Below are positions 16,633-24,626 of a stretch of 58,064 nt of DNA, piece after piece. The stretch is taken from positions 1 through 58,064 of the forward strand of contig JAGAQZ010000113.1 in NCBI GenBank assembly GCA_017622505.1, read 5' to 3'. Every line of letters begins with the position of its first letter. The stretch's first letter is position 1. Source of the DNA: Lachnospiraceae bacterium (lineage in GTDB: Bacteria; Bacillota; Clostridia; Lachnospirales; Lachnospiraceae). The notes beneath the pieces were generated by a model that had not been told where the DNA came from, did not search any database, and was given only the letters and a program-made list of their open reading frames with translations. The position numbers were made by a program, and so were the translations under genes.

Positions 16633-17343
16633 ATGTCATTCTTTTTTACTGCAGAAGAGTATGACGGAGTAACATCCTACCTTCCTACAACTGCGGGTTA
16701 TGCCGTGCTGATTGCGGTTATGTTGGCAATTCTTTTGATTGCCTGCTACTGCAACGGAAAGAAAAATGCAAAGCTTAGCAGTAAGCAATTGGCGTTTTCG
16801 GCAATGGCAATGGCACTTGCGGTGGTAACTTCAATGATTAAATTATTTGAGTTGCCTATGGGTGGTTCAGTTACTTTGTTTAGTATGCTCTTTGTTGTAT
16901 TAATCGGCTATTGGTTTGGTCCGAGAGCCGGTCTCATGACCGCCATTGCATACGGATTTCTCCAGTTGATTCTGGAGCCTTACATTATTCATCCGATGCA
17001 AATGCTGGTGGATTACATTTTTGCTTTTGGGGCACTTGGCTTGTCCGGTATTTTTGCCAATAAAAAGCATGGGCTTTTGATTGGATATTGGGTAGCGGTG
17101 TTCGGACGTTTTGTATTTGCATTCATGTCGGGGATGATTTTCTTTGGATCTGCGGCAGCAGATTACAATATGTCCATTCCGGTTTATTCGGCAGTGTACA
17201 ATGGTTCCTACCTTTTGGCAGAGGGACTTATAACAACAATTATCATTTGCATACCGCCTGTGAATAAGGCGCTTGCAAAGGTAAAAAATATGGCTCTTTC
17301 CGATGACAAACGAAAGATTAAAGAAGATAAGCAGGAAGTTTAA
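16633..17343 (+). CDS. thiT: Energy-coupled thiamine transporter, S component
   Basis: ThiT is the substrate-binding membrane subunit of a group II ECF transporter that imports thiamine, using a shared EcfAAT energising module encoded elsewhere. The protein has about six membrane helices. The family signature region MGGSVTLFSMLFVVLIGYWFG is followed by LLIGYWVAVFGRFVFAFMSG and a Lys-rich tail. VDYIFAFG and EP near it match ThiT binding-site segments. I chose ATG 16633, which is preceded by AGGAGG 7 bases away; an in-frame ATG at 16585 lies inside the riboswitch platform. The TPP riboswitch upstream confirms thiamine-related regulation. Confidence 0.93.
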   Translation: MSFFFTAEEYDGVTSYLPTTAGYAVLIAVMLAILLIACYCNGKKNAKLSSKQLAFSAMAMALAVVTSMIKLFELPMGGSVTLFSMLFVVLIGYWFGPRAGLMTAIAYGFLQLILEPYIIHPMQMLVDYIFAFGALGLSGIFANKKHGLLIGYWVAVFGRFVFAFMSGMIFFGSAAADYNMSIPVYSAVYNGSYLLAEGLITTIIICIPPVNKALAKVKNMALSDDKRKIKEDKQEV

Positions 17344-17368
17344 AAAGATATAACCCGGGAAAAAAAAT

Positions 17369-17449
17369 AACCGTCTGTTCTGTTAGGATACATTCTATGT
17401 CGCATAAGGCGGCATGAAAGTAACCTAAAGGATGGGCGGTTTTTGTTTG
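17369..17449 (+). terminator. Long imperfect hairpin with T-tract after thiT
   Basis: The 5' arm AACCGTCTGTTC (17369) continues through TTAGG (17383) and pairs with CCTAA (17424) and GGATGGGCGGTT (17430-17441), with several G-U pairs. An inner stem ATGTCGC/GCGGCAT (17397-17415) is separated by an asymmetric internal loop. TTTTTGTTT follows. It is at least a terminator; its size and internal loop are unusual. The rest of 17450-17538 shows nothing further. Confidence 0.6.
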
Positions 17450-17538
17450 GGTTGCTATTTTGGGTAAAAAGGAAGTGTTTCTATATTACTGTTTCAAAAC
17501 TCTTTGCTGAGATTTTACCCTTATTTTCCACTCTTTGC

Positions 17539-17567
17539 TTGTAAAGAATTGTGAAATTGAGTATACT
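17539..17567 (+). promoter_or_regulatory. Promoter for hisC
   Basis: TTGTAA (17539-17544) and TATACT (17562-17567) are separated by 17 bases, 76 bases before the hisC start. Confidence 0.6.
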
Positions 17568-17643
17568 AGTGCAGAAAGCGAATTATAACTAAGTGCAATA
17601 AATATCGGCATTGGTTCAAATATAAATATTCGCATGGAGGAAT

Positions 17644-18705
17644 ATGAGCTGGGAAAGTAATGTACGAAAAGTGGTTCCTTATGTGCCCGGTGAACAGCCT
17701 AAGGTAGCCAATATCATAAAATTAAATACAAATGAAAATCCCTATCCCCCTGCACCCGGTGTGACAGAGGCTATGGAGAGATATACAAAGCGTTCCGAAG
17801 AACTTCGTCTTTATCCGAGTCCAACGGTAGAGAATTTAGTGCAGGATTTGGCGGAGTATTATAAGCTTTCGGAAGAACAGATCTTTGTAGGTGTGGGTTC
17901 GGATGATGTTCTGGCAACGGCGTTTTTGACCTTTTTCAATTCAAAGAAGCCGGTATTGTTTCCGGATATTACCTACTCTTTTTATGAGGTGTGGGCACAG
18001 CTTTATAATATCCCCTATGAGAAAAAGGCTTTGGATGCTGATTTTAAGATTAGCAAAGAGGATTATTTCGGCGAAAACGGCGGTATTGTAATTACCAATC
18101 CTAATGCGCCGACCGGTATCGCGGAAAGCAGAGAATGGGTTGAAGAAATTATCAAGGCGAATCAGGACAGTGTTGTGATTGTGGACGAGGCCTATGTTGA
18201 TTTTGGCGGTGAAACCTGCCTTCCGTTGATTGAGAAATATGACAATGTTTTAGTGGTACATACCTTCTCGAAATCACGTTCCCTTGCAGGGCTTCGTGTA
18301 GGCGTCGGTATGGGTAGCAAGAAGTTGATTAAATATTTGAATGATGTGAAGTTTTCAATCAATTCTTATACCATTAACCGTCCGACATTGGAGTATGCTT
18401 CACTTTCGTTAAAGGATGAATGTTATTTCAAAGAATGTGTGGATAAAATTTGTGCCACAAGAGCTTGGACGATGGAAGAGTTATCGAAACTTGGCTTCTC
18501 AATGACAGACAGTAAGACCAATTTCTTATTTGCAAAACATGCAACAGTGCCTGCGGAAGAATTGTTTGAGATGCTGAAGACAAAGGGCGTGTATGTAAGA
18601 TATTTTAAAGCACCCCGCATCAATGAATATCTTCGTATCACTATCGGTACAGATGAAGAGATGCAGGTATTGGTTCGTGAGTTGAGCGCATATTTGAATC
18701 AGTAA
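17644..18705 (+). CDS. hisC: Histidinol-phosphate aminotransferase
   Basis: This class II PLP-dependent transaminase converts imidazole acetol phosphate to histidinol phosphate in histidine synthesis. The sequence opens with the HisC pattern KLNTNENPYPPAPGV. It continues with VGVGSDDVL (phosphate clamp), ITNPNAPTG, VIVDEAYVDF and the PLP lysine in TFSKSRSLAGLRVG. The C-terminus has YVRYFKAPRINEYLRITIGT with the substrate-phosphate Arg. The length of 353 residues is normal. GGAGG lies just upstream. It is apparently a single gene away from the rest of his; HisC paralogues can also act on other aromatic amino acids, so the pathway assignment is not absolute. Confidence 0.9.
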   Translation: MSWESNVRKVVPYVPGEQPKVANIIKLNTNENPYPPAPGVTEAMERYTKRSEELRLYPSPTVENLVQDLAEYYKLSEEQIFVGVGSDDVLATAFLTFFNSKKPVLFPDITYSFYEVWAQLYNIPYEKKALDADFKISKEDYFGENGGIVITNPNAPTGIAESREWVEEIIKANQDSVVIVDEAYVDFGGETCLPLIEKYDNVLVVHTFSKSRSLAGLRVGVGMGSKKLIKYLNDVKFSINSYTINRPTLEYASLSLKDECYFKECVDKICATRAWTMEELSKLGFSMTDSKTNFLFAKHATVPAEELFEMLKTKGVYVRYFKAPRINEYLRITIGTDEEMQVLVRELSAYLNQ

Positions 18706-18786
18706 TTAATTTTTATAAATGCAAAAAAATAAAAGTATTAAGCATAAAAATATAAACGCAGAAATGCGGGCTAAAGGAGATTTTGT

Positions 18787-19296
18787 ATGACAGCAGTAGC
18801 AGAATGGTTTGCCCAGACGTTAGGGCAGTATATATCACCGGAGTGGGTTGTTTTTATCATTTCCATGATTCCGATTTTGGAGTTGCGAGGAGGCTTAATT
18901 GCATCTTCTATTCTTAATATTCCAATCGTAAAAGCAATTCCGTTTTGTATTGCAGGAAATATTATTCCCATCCCTTTTATCTTACTTTTTATTAAAAAGA
19001 TTCTTAAGTGGATGCAGAATATTAAAGGTTTGCGCGTGATTGCAAACTGGCTTGAAAAAAAGGCGATGAAAAAGAGCGACGCATTGAAAAAAGGAGAATT
19101 CTGGGGCTTGGCATTGTTTGTAGGTATTCCTTTGCCCGGTACAGGTGCGTGGACCGGTTCTTTGATTGCCGCTTTGTTTGATGTAGATATAAAGAAAGCC
19201 GTCCTGGCAGAACTTTTGGGTATTATTATTGCAACCATTATCATGTCAATTCTTTCCTATGGTTTGTTGGATGTAATTATGGGATGGTTTGCATAG
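18787..19296 (+). CDS. Small multidrug-export family membrane protein (COG2426-like)
   Basis: This 169-residue membrane protein matches the small multi-drug export family by its layout: SMIPILELRGGLIASSIL near the N-terminus, GNIIPIPFILLFIKKIL, and FVGIPLPGTGAWTGSLIAALF, with a final hydrophobic helix. Repeats of a P-x-x-E-x-R-G-G and P-x-P-G-T-G-A type suggest re-entrant loops as in DedA-like proteins. The family name is historical and actual drug export is not established. AAAGGAG lies 8 bases before the ATG. It is 17 bases ahead of a methyltransferase gene, so cotranscription is likely. Confidence 0.8.
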   Translation: MTAVAEWFAQTLGQYISPEWVVFIISMIPILELRGGLIASSILNIPIVKAIPFCIAGNIIPIPFILLFIKKILKWMQNIKGLRVIANWLEKKAMKKSDALKKGEFWGLALFVGIPLPGTGAWTGSLIAALFDVDIKKAVLAELLGIIIATIIMSILSYGLLDVIMGWFA

Positions 19297-19313
19297 TTTG
19301 ACAGAGGTATGTG

Positions 19314-20156
19314 ATGGAAGCTTATACAGATTTTGCAAGTGTGTATGACACTTTTATGGATGAAACGCCTTATGAAGAATGGGCGGAGTTTCTTCATAAC
19401 CTGATAAAAGAATATGGCAAATCCGAACCTGTGCGTAGTGGGGAGACGGAAGCTACAGCGGAAACAAACGATGCAAGTACAGTGTCGGATAAGGAAGAAA
19501 TTCTGGATTCGGAAAAGAATCTTGTGCTTGATTTGGGGTGCGGTACCGGGACATTGACCGAATTGTTATATCGTAAAGGTTACGATATGATTGGCGTGGA
19601 TTTTTCGCAGGAAATGCTGAATATTGCAATGAATAAAAAAGAAAAGTCCGGCAGTGACATTCTTTATTTGTGTCAGGATATGCGTGAGCTGGATTTATAC
19701 AGTACCATCGGTACCGTAATCAGTGCTTGCGATTCGGTGAATTATTTGTTGGAAGATGAAGAAGTTATTGAGACGTTTCGTCTGATCAACAACTATTTGT
19801 ATCCCGGCGGTGTTTTTATTTTTGATTTTAATACCGTGTACAAATATGAGCAGGTAATCGGTGATACTACCATAGCGGAGAATCGGGAAGAATGTAGTTT
19901 TATCTGGGATAATTTTTATCACGAAGAAGAGTGCATCAACGAGTACGATTTGACCATTTTTGTAAAAGAGGAAAATGAGTTATTCCGTAAGTTTACGGAG
20001 GCACATTATCAGAGAGGCTATACCCTTGATGAGATGAAAATGTTCATCAAGAAGGCGGGACTTCAATTTGTAAAAGCCATTGATGCGGATACGCACAAGG
20101 CACCTACGGAGGCAAGCGAACGCATTTATGTGATAGCCAGAGAGCAGGGGAAGTAA
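19314..20156 (+). CDS. Class I SAM-dependent methyltransferase
   Basis: The Rossmann-type SAM-binding motif I is VLDLGCGTGTLTELL, followed by IGVDFSQEMLNIA (motif II acid) and the CQDMRELDLY region. VISACDSVNYLLEDEEV is the post-motif seen in small-molecule methyltransferases. An insertion of about 30 residues rich in Glu, Thr and Ser (SEPVRSGETEATAETNDAST) interrupts the domain before motif I, which is unusual and may be a flexible loop. The substrate is unknown. I prefer ATG 19314 over the adjacent GTG 19311, with AGAGGT upstream. It sits between a membrane exporter gene and hslO. Confidence 0.85.
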   Translation: MEAYTDFASVYDTFMDETPYEEWAEFLHNLIKEYGKSEPVRSGETEATAETNDASTVSDKEEILDSEKNLVLDLGCGTGTLTELLYRKGYDMIGVDFSQEMLNIAMNKKEKSGSDILYLCQDMRELDLYSTIGTVISACDSVNYLLEDEEVIETFRLINNYLYPGGVFIFDFNTVYKYEQVIGDTTIAENREECSFIWDNFYHEEECINEYDLTIFVKEENELFRKFTEAHYQRGYTLDEMKMFIKKAGLQFVKAIDADTHKAPTEASERIYVIAREQGK

Positions 20157-20212
20157 TCAGTGTAACTTCCTTGTGTAAATTGGAAAGGAGACCGGCGAAA
20201 GCGGTTTGGGAT

Positions 20213-21094
20213 ATGAGTGATTATATTGTAAGAGCAACGGCGGCTGACGCGCAGATACGTGTGTTTGCGGCCTATACAAAGGATATGGTGGAAGAGGCAA
20301 GACGGCGTCACGAGACCAGCCCGGTTGCAACTGCAGCACTGGGACGTTTGATGACTGCCGGAGCAATGATGGGAAGTATGTTAAAAGGTGAGAAAGACCT
20401 TCTTACGTTACGCATTAATGCAAGCGGTCCGATACAGGGGATTACGGTTACTGCGGATTCAAAAGCCCGTGTAAAAGGGTATGTAGGAAATCCGAATGTA
20501 ATACTGCCAGCAAATAAAGTCGGAAAGTTGGATGTAGCAGGTGCTGTCGGCATCGGTTTCATGGATGTTATTAAGGATATGGGACTCAAAGAGCCCTATG
20601 TAGGACAGACGGTGTTACAGACTTCCGAAATTGCGGAAGATTTGACTTTTTACTTTGCAAACTCTGAGCAGGTACCTTCTTCGGTGGGGCTGGGCGTTTT
20701 GATGAATAAGGACAATACCGTAGCTCAGGCCGGCGGTTTTATTATCCAGTTAATGCCTTTTGCATCGGAAGAAGTCATTGCACAGTTGGAAGAAAATTTA
20801 AAAGATATTACCAGCGTAACAACATTATTAGCGCAGGGGAATACACCGGAGGATCTGGTGAATATTCTTTGTAAAAATTTGGATCCTGTGATTAATGATA
20901 AGCTGGATACGGGATTTTACTGTAATTGCGACAGAGCCCGCGTAGAAAAAGCATTAATCAGTGTGGGACGAAAAGAACTGCAGGAAATGATTGACGATGG
21001 TGAAGAGATTGAAATGAAATGTCATTTCTGTAATTCGGCCTATGTGTTTACAATTGAAGATTTGAAAGGTTATATAGCAAAAGCAAGAGCATAA
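20213..21094 (+). CDS. hslO: Redox-regulated chaperone Hsp33
   Basis: Hsp33 is a cytoplasmic holdase activated when oxidation releases zinc from its C-terminal cysteines. The N-terminus SDYIVRATAADAQIRVFAA matches the family start. The zinc module is CNCDRARVEKAL followed by ECHFC-type MKCHFCNSAYVF, giving the CxC...CxxC pattern. The length is 293 residues. I chose ATG 20213 because homologues begin here. Its nearest good binding site, AAAGGAG (20181-20187), is about 25 bases upstream and separated by a small ACCGGCGAAAGCGGT hairpin. A strong terminator follows. Confidence 0.95.
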   Translation: MSDYIVRATAADAQIRVFAAYTKDMVEEARRRHETSPVATAALGRLMTAGAMMGSMLKGEKDLLTLRINASGPIQGITVTADSKARVKGYVGNPNVILPANKVGKLDVAGAVGIGFMDVIKDMGLKEPYVGQTVLQTSEIAEDLTFYFANSEQVPSSVGLGVLMNKDNTVAQAGGFIIQLMPFASEEVIAQLEENLKDITSVTTLLAQGNTPEDLVNILCKNLDPVINDKLDTGFYCNCDRARVEKALISVGRKELQEMIDDGEEIEMKCHFCNSAYVFTIEDLKGYIAKARA

Positions 21095-21095
21095 T

Positions 21096-21156
21096 AAAAC
21101 TGCCTTTATGATATGTGTCCGGAATTTCGGATATATATCAACAAAGGCAGTTTTTT
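21096..21156 (+). terminator. Long bidirectional terminator between hslO and a convergent gene
   Basis: AAAACTGCCTTT (21096-21107) pairs with AAAGGCAGTTTT (21143-21154) and, inside, GATATGTGTCCG (21110-21121) pairs with CGGATATATATC (21128-21139) using G-U pairs. T-runs are present on both strands. Confidence 0.9.
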
Positions 21157-21214
21157 GATTGGATATGAAAGATATTCTAAATAGTTATCCCAAATGATAT
21201 ATGAGAAGAAGGTT

Positions 21215-21694
21215 TTATTCTTCCGGTTCTGTCATTGCCTGCGGTACTCTTGCTTTATCAAGAGAACTTTTAATTGCTTCCAAAATCACCAAAGAAGTAT
21301 ATTTGGCATCAGAAGAATATGTAACGTCGTCAATGGACTGGGTACTGATAATCTGTTTAGCAATGTTATTAAAAGAAGGCTCTACCAAAGGAAACATGGT
21401 CTCTACATCTTCGCTTAAATTCACTAATTCTACGGAGGTAATGGTGTTGGCATCTACCATCACTTCGATGTCTATGGTCTGATTACCGAGGCTCACAGTA
21501 GTGGAATATATACCCGGTATGTAAGCGGATTCAGAAACCGTCGGAGCCGGTATTTCGGGCGCCGTATCTTCCGATTTGTCAGGCACAAACATAATAATCA
21601 ACAGAACAATAAATAAGATTCCCAGCAATGCAAAAATTGCGCTATATATTATTTCTTTCATACGAAGTACAACAATTTTGGTTTTATTACTCAT
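21215..21694 (-). CDS. Membrane-anchored FMN_bind-like protein
   Basis: The protein has one N-terminal membrane helix (about residues 15-38), a Pro/Ser/Glu linker, and a domain of about 100 residues resembling FMN_bind: YIPGIYSTTVSLGNQTIDIEVMVDANTITSVEL, then DVTYSSDAKYTSLVILEAIKSSL. True FMN_bind domains carry covalent FMN on Thr in SGA(T/S)xT. Here the equivalent reads SDAKYTS, with Lys instead of Thr at the attachment position, so it may not carry flavin. I chose ATG 21694 (MSNKTKIV); the codons just upstream (GTG) lack proper spacing. It is convergent with hslO and has no partner genes nearby. The function is unknown. Confidence 0.65.
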   Translation of the reverse strand: MSNKTKIVVLRMKEIIYSAIFALLGILFIVLLIIMFVPDKSEDTAPEIPAPTVSESAYIPGIYSTTVSLGNQTIDIEVMVDANTITSVELVNLSEDVETMFPLVEPSFNNIAKQIISTQSIDDVTYSSDAKYTSLVILEAIKSSLDKARVPQAMTEPEE

Positions 21695-21825
21695 ATGCGT
21701 CACCACTTCCTTTTCTTATGTTTTAAGTGTATTCGCGGACGGGAACTTTTATGATAAGGAATCGACGGAAGAAGGTTTTTTATAAAAGGGACACAAGAGG
21801 AAAAAGGGCTTAAAATACGTTTTTC

Positions 21826-21854
21826 TTGTAGTTTTATGCAGAATATCATATAAT
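21826..21854 (+). promoter_or_regulatory. Promoter for dapF
   Basis: TTGTAG (21826-21831) and TATAAT (21849-21854) are separated by 17 bases. The leader to dapF is about 108 bases. Confidence 0.65.
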
Positions 21855-21969
21855 TAAACTGGTATGTTATAGGCATATGGAAACAATGCTGGATGATAAG
21901 ATATCTGTAATAAAAGATAAGGCATATATATCAGTTGAAATATAATATAGGGTTCGGAGGAGAAGTGAT

Positions 21970-22800
21970 ATGAAATTTACCAAAATGCAGGGATGCGGCA
22001 ACGATTACGTCTACGTAAACGGAATGAATGAAAAGGTTGAGAATAAAGCGCAGGTTGTGCCGGTGTTAAGCGACAGACATTTCGGCATCGGTGGCGATGG
22101 CGTGATTTTTATTAATAAAGGTGAAAAAGCGGATTTTGAAATGGAGATGTACAACGCAGACGGCTCCCGTTCACAAATGTGCGGTAACGGAATCCGTTGC
22201 GTAGGCAAATTCGTTTATGACAAGGGACTTACCAATCAAAAAGAAATTACCGTAGAAAGCTTTGGCGCGGTAAAATATCTTACCTTAACTGTAGGCGAAG
22301 ATAACAAGGTGTCTAAAGTTAAAGTAGATATGGACGAGCCTGAATTACAGGCGGACAAAGTGCCTGTAAAATGCGACAGTGAGCAGGTGGTTAAAATGCC
22401 TGTGGAAATTAACGGCAAGACCTATGAAATGACTTGTGTATCCATGGGTAATCCCCACGCGGTTATTTTTGTAGATGAAATTACGGACGATATGGTCTGG
22501 GTGGATGGTAAGGCTTTGGAAGTACACCCCTTATTTCCGGAGAGAGCAAATATTGAATTTGTGCAGGTTATCAACCGCAACCATATCAAAATGCGTGTCT
22601 GGGAGCGGGGTTCCGGGGAAACCTTTGCCTGTGGTACCGGAAGTTGTGCCTGCGTAGTGGCAGGTGTTTTGAACGGTTTGACAGACCGAAACGTGACGGT
22701 GTCCTTATTGGGCGGTGATTTGGAAATTGAATGGAATGAAGATAACAACCGCGTATATATGACCGGACCTGCGGTTACGGTTTTTGAAGGAGAAGTTTAA
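21970..22800 (+). CDS. dapF: Diaminopimelate epimerase
   Basis: DapF interconverts LL- and meso-diaminopimelate, supplying peptidoglycan and lysine synthesis in the cytoplasm. It uses two cysteines and no cofactor. The first is in MCGNGIRCVGKF and the second in GSGETFACGTGSCA, each in its family motif. The start MKFTKMQGCGNDYVYVN is typical, the length of 276 residues is normal, and GGAGGAGAAG precedes the ATG. It is a single gene here with its own promoter. An ECF sigma factor gene follows after 139 bases. Confidence 0.97.
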   Translation: MKFTKMQGCGNDYVYVNGMNEKVENKAQVVPVLSDRHFGIGGDGVIFINKGEKADFEMEMYNADGSRSQMCGNGIRCVGKFVYDKGLTNQKEITVESFGAVKYLTLTVGEDNKVSKVKVDMDEPELQADKVPVKCDSEQVVKMPVEINGKTYEMTCVSMGNPHAVIFVDEITDDMVWVDGKALEVHPLFPERANIEFVQVINRNHIKMRVWERGSGETFACGTGSCACVVAGVLNGLTDRNVTVSLLGGDLEIEWNEDNNRVYMTGPAVTVFEGEV

Positions 22801-22939
22801 ATTTGAACATGAGGAAGAAGCCTGAAGGGCGAATTTCGAATGTGCATGGCGGAATAGAGAAGAGAATTTAGAGTTTTACCCATAAAAATACACAATCAGA
22901 ACCGTATCTTAATTAGCAGGCGGTTCGGAAAGGGGAAAG

Positions 22940-23464
22940 ATGACCCAGCCGGAATTCGAGGCAAGTATTGCCAAAATTCAGCGTGGCGACAAAGAGGGCC
23001 TTCGGGAAATCTACGAAGCATACATCAGTTATATCTACATGATTGTACTGGGCCTGGTGGGGAACCGGGAGAATGCGGAGGACGTCACGTCGGAATTTTT
23101 TATTAAAATATGGACCGTTGCGGACAGTTATCAAAGCAACGGCGCACACAAAGCGTGGCTTGCCACAATCGCGCGAAATATGGCGTTGGATTTTATCAGG
23201 AAAAATAAAAGAGAGATTCCGACGGAAGAGTTTGCGGAAGAAATCAGTACGGAAGAGACGCCGGAGGAACAGACTGTGGGAGAAATGTCCGTGCAGGAAG
23301 CGTTGGCGACCTTAAGCGAGGCAGAACGTCAAGTGGTGGATATGAAGGTCCTGGGTGAGATGTCTTTCCGGGAAATATCCGAAACGCTACATATCCCTAT
23401 GGGTACCGTCACGTGGCGGTATCAAAATGCAATCAAGAAGCTAAGGAGGTGCGGTTATGAATAG
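22940..23464 (+). CDS. ECF-type RNA polymerase sigma factor
   Basis: This 174-residue protein has sigma-70 region 2 (IQRGDKEGLREIYEAYISYIY, NAEDVTSEFFIKIW) and region 4 (LSEAERQVVDMKVLGEMSFREISETLHIPMGTVTWRYQNAIKKLRR with its helix-turn-helix). It directs RNA polymerase to a stress or surface regulon. AAAGGGGA precedes the ATG. The gene overlaps the next one by 8 bases, the normal arrangement with a cognate anti-sigma factor. An inverted repeat GAACCG...CGGTTC (22897-22924) lies just upstream and could be regulatory. Confidence 0.92.
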   Translation: MTQPEFEASIAKIQRGDKEGLREIYEAYISYIYMIVLGLVGNRENAEDVTSEFFIKIWTVADSYQSNGAHKAWLATIARNMALDFIRKNKREIPTEEFAEEISTEETPEEQTVGEMSVQEALATLSEAERQVVDMKVLGEMSFREISETLHIPMGTVTWRYQNAIKKLRRCGYE

Positions 23465-24299
23465 AAACTTCGAAGAAGCATACAAAGCAGAAGTACAACA
23501 GAATATTCCCGATTTGTGGAACCGCATCGAAAGCGGTCTTCCGGAGAAGAAGGTAATACCGGAGGTGCCTGTTGCAGCGGTAGAATCAAAGCCTGTGCAA
23601 GAGGTAAAAGAAGTTCAAACAAATCTTAATCATAAATCAAAAAAGAAGAATCCCTATGCGTGGATGAAATGGGCGTCACTTGCAGCTGCGGCTATGCTGG
23701 TGATTATACTGATTCCCACGTTATTGGGAATTGGTGCTTTGTTACTGATGTCAGATAAGAGTTCAAGCACAGATATGGCAATGAATGAAAGCGTTGCAGA
23801 GCAAATGGTAACGACGGATGGTATGGCGGAAGAAGATGTTAAATTGGAATCTGCTGATATGGAGAATATGGCAGAGACACCGGCGATAAATCAGGACTAC
23901 GCAGACAGTGAACGTGCAGAAGGCGAGATGGCAGAAGAAAGCATTATGGGCGCAGAGCCTTCAAGTGATGTTTTGAGTGATGTCCAGTCGGAAGAATCAG
24001 AAAGCGAATATCCTTGGGAGTTGTATGCGGAAGGTTTGTATGTAGAAGTAATTTCTGCAACGGCAACACAAGACGGTTATGAGGTAGAGTTAGAGTTGTA
24101 CAAGTTACATGATAATCTGGCGGGGCCGGTTTTGGAGAACTCGCCGTATTATGATAACGGTATCATACAGGCAACCGTTTACAACGGCGAAGGAGAGGTG
24201 CCGGTAGTTGGTGAGAAATATACTGCAACTTTGTATGGTATACCTGAGCAGTATTCACTGATTTTACCCTTTAAGGCTGTCTTGGAGCTGAAAGAATAA
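23457..24299 (+). CDS. Putative membrane anti-sigma factor
   Basis: Identity rests mainly on position: it is translationally coupled to the ECF sigma gene by an 8-base overlap. The N-terminal 50 residues (NFEEAYKAEVQQNIPDLWNRI) look like a sigma-binding segment but lack a zinc HxxxCxxC motif. One membrane helix occupies about residues 74-98, followed by an acidic Ser/Glu/Met-rich linker and a compact C-terminal domain (about 180-280, LYVEVISATATQDGYEVELELYK) facing outward. This resembles the Lachnospiraceae anti-sigma pattern of cytoplasmic helix, TM and sensor domain. The signal sensed is unknown. Confidence 0.65.
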   Translation: MNRNFEEAYKAEVQQNIPDLWNRIESGLPEKKVIPEVPVAAVESKPVQEVKEVQTNLNHKSKKKNPYAWMKWASLAAAAMLVIILIPTLLGIGALLLMSDKSSSTDMAMNESVAEQMVTTDGMAEEDVKLESADMENMAETPAINQDYADSERAEGEMAEESIMGAEPSSDVLSDVQSEESESEYPWELYAEGLYVEVISATATQDGYEVELELYKLHDNLAGPVLENSPYYDNGIIQATVYNGEGEVPVVGEKYTATLYGIPEQYSLILPFKAVLELKE

Positions 24300-24376
24300 A
24301 AGCGCAATATAAAGGTAATTTACATGGGTATCGACGGGGTGTTTTACTGCGGCAGAGTAATATTGTGGTAGAAAGT

Positions 24377-24532
24377 CAAAGCGAAATCATGGTATAATGT
24401 GCGTGAACACAATGAGCCAAGCGGCTGCGAAGCAGACATTTGGCGAATGTGCACGAACCATGATGAGCAAAGCGAAATCATGGTATAATGTGCACGAACC
24501 ATGATGAGCAAAGCGAAATCATGGTATAATGT
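24377..24532 (+). repeat. Palindromic repeat cluster with extended -10 motifs
   Basis: A 24-base core ending ATCATGGTATAATGT occurs three times, exactly, at 24377-24400, 24468-24491 and 24509-24532. Copies two and three are a 41-base tandem unit. ACCATGAT just before copies two and three forms an 8 bp inverted repeat with ATCATGGT, so each copy folds. TGGTATAAT is a perfect extended -10 sequence in every copy. The segment between copies one and two contains CATTTGGCGAATG, another small palindrome. The flanking parts of 24300-24626 carry two more hairpins and no gene. Confidence 0.75.
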
Positions 24533-24543
24533 AGCAGAGTATG

Positions 24544-24599
24544 CTTCCGGGACGGATTCCCGGAAGATTGTTGTATTTTTGTGTACCGCCTAAAGCGGT
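24544..24599 (+). promoter_or_regulatory. Attenuator-like double hairpin upstream of the lipoprotein operon
   Basis: CTTCCGGGA (24544-24552) pairs perfectly with TCCCGGAAG (24558-24566) and is followed by a T-rich stretch ATTGTTGTATTTTT. A second hairpin ACCGC/GCGGT (24585-24599) lies just before the ribosome binding site. They lie between the repeat promoters and the first gene, so premature termination could control the operon. Confidence 0.5.
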
Positions 24600-24626
24600 T
24601 ATATAAAAGTGAAAAGAGGAATCAGA

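Noticed and set aside
21877-21945. A 22-codon ORF in the dapF leader, considered as a lysine attenuation peptide
   Set aside because: The SD is poor, the four Lys codons are scattered, and no terminator hairpin follows.
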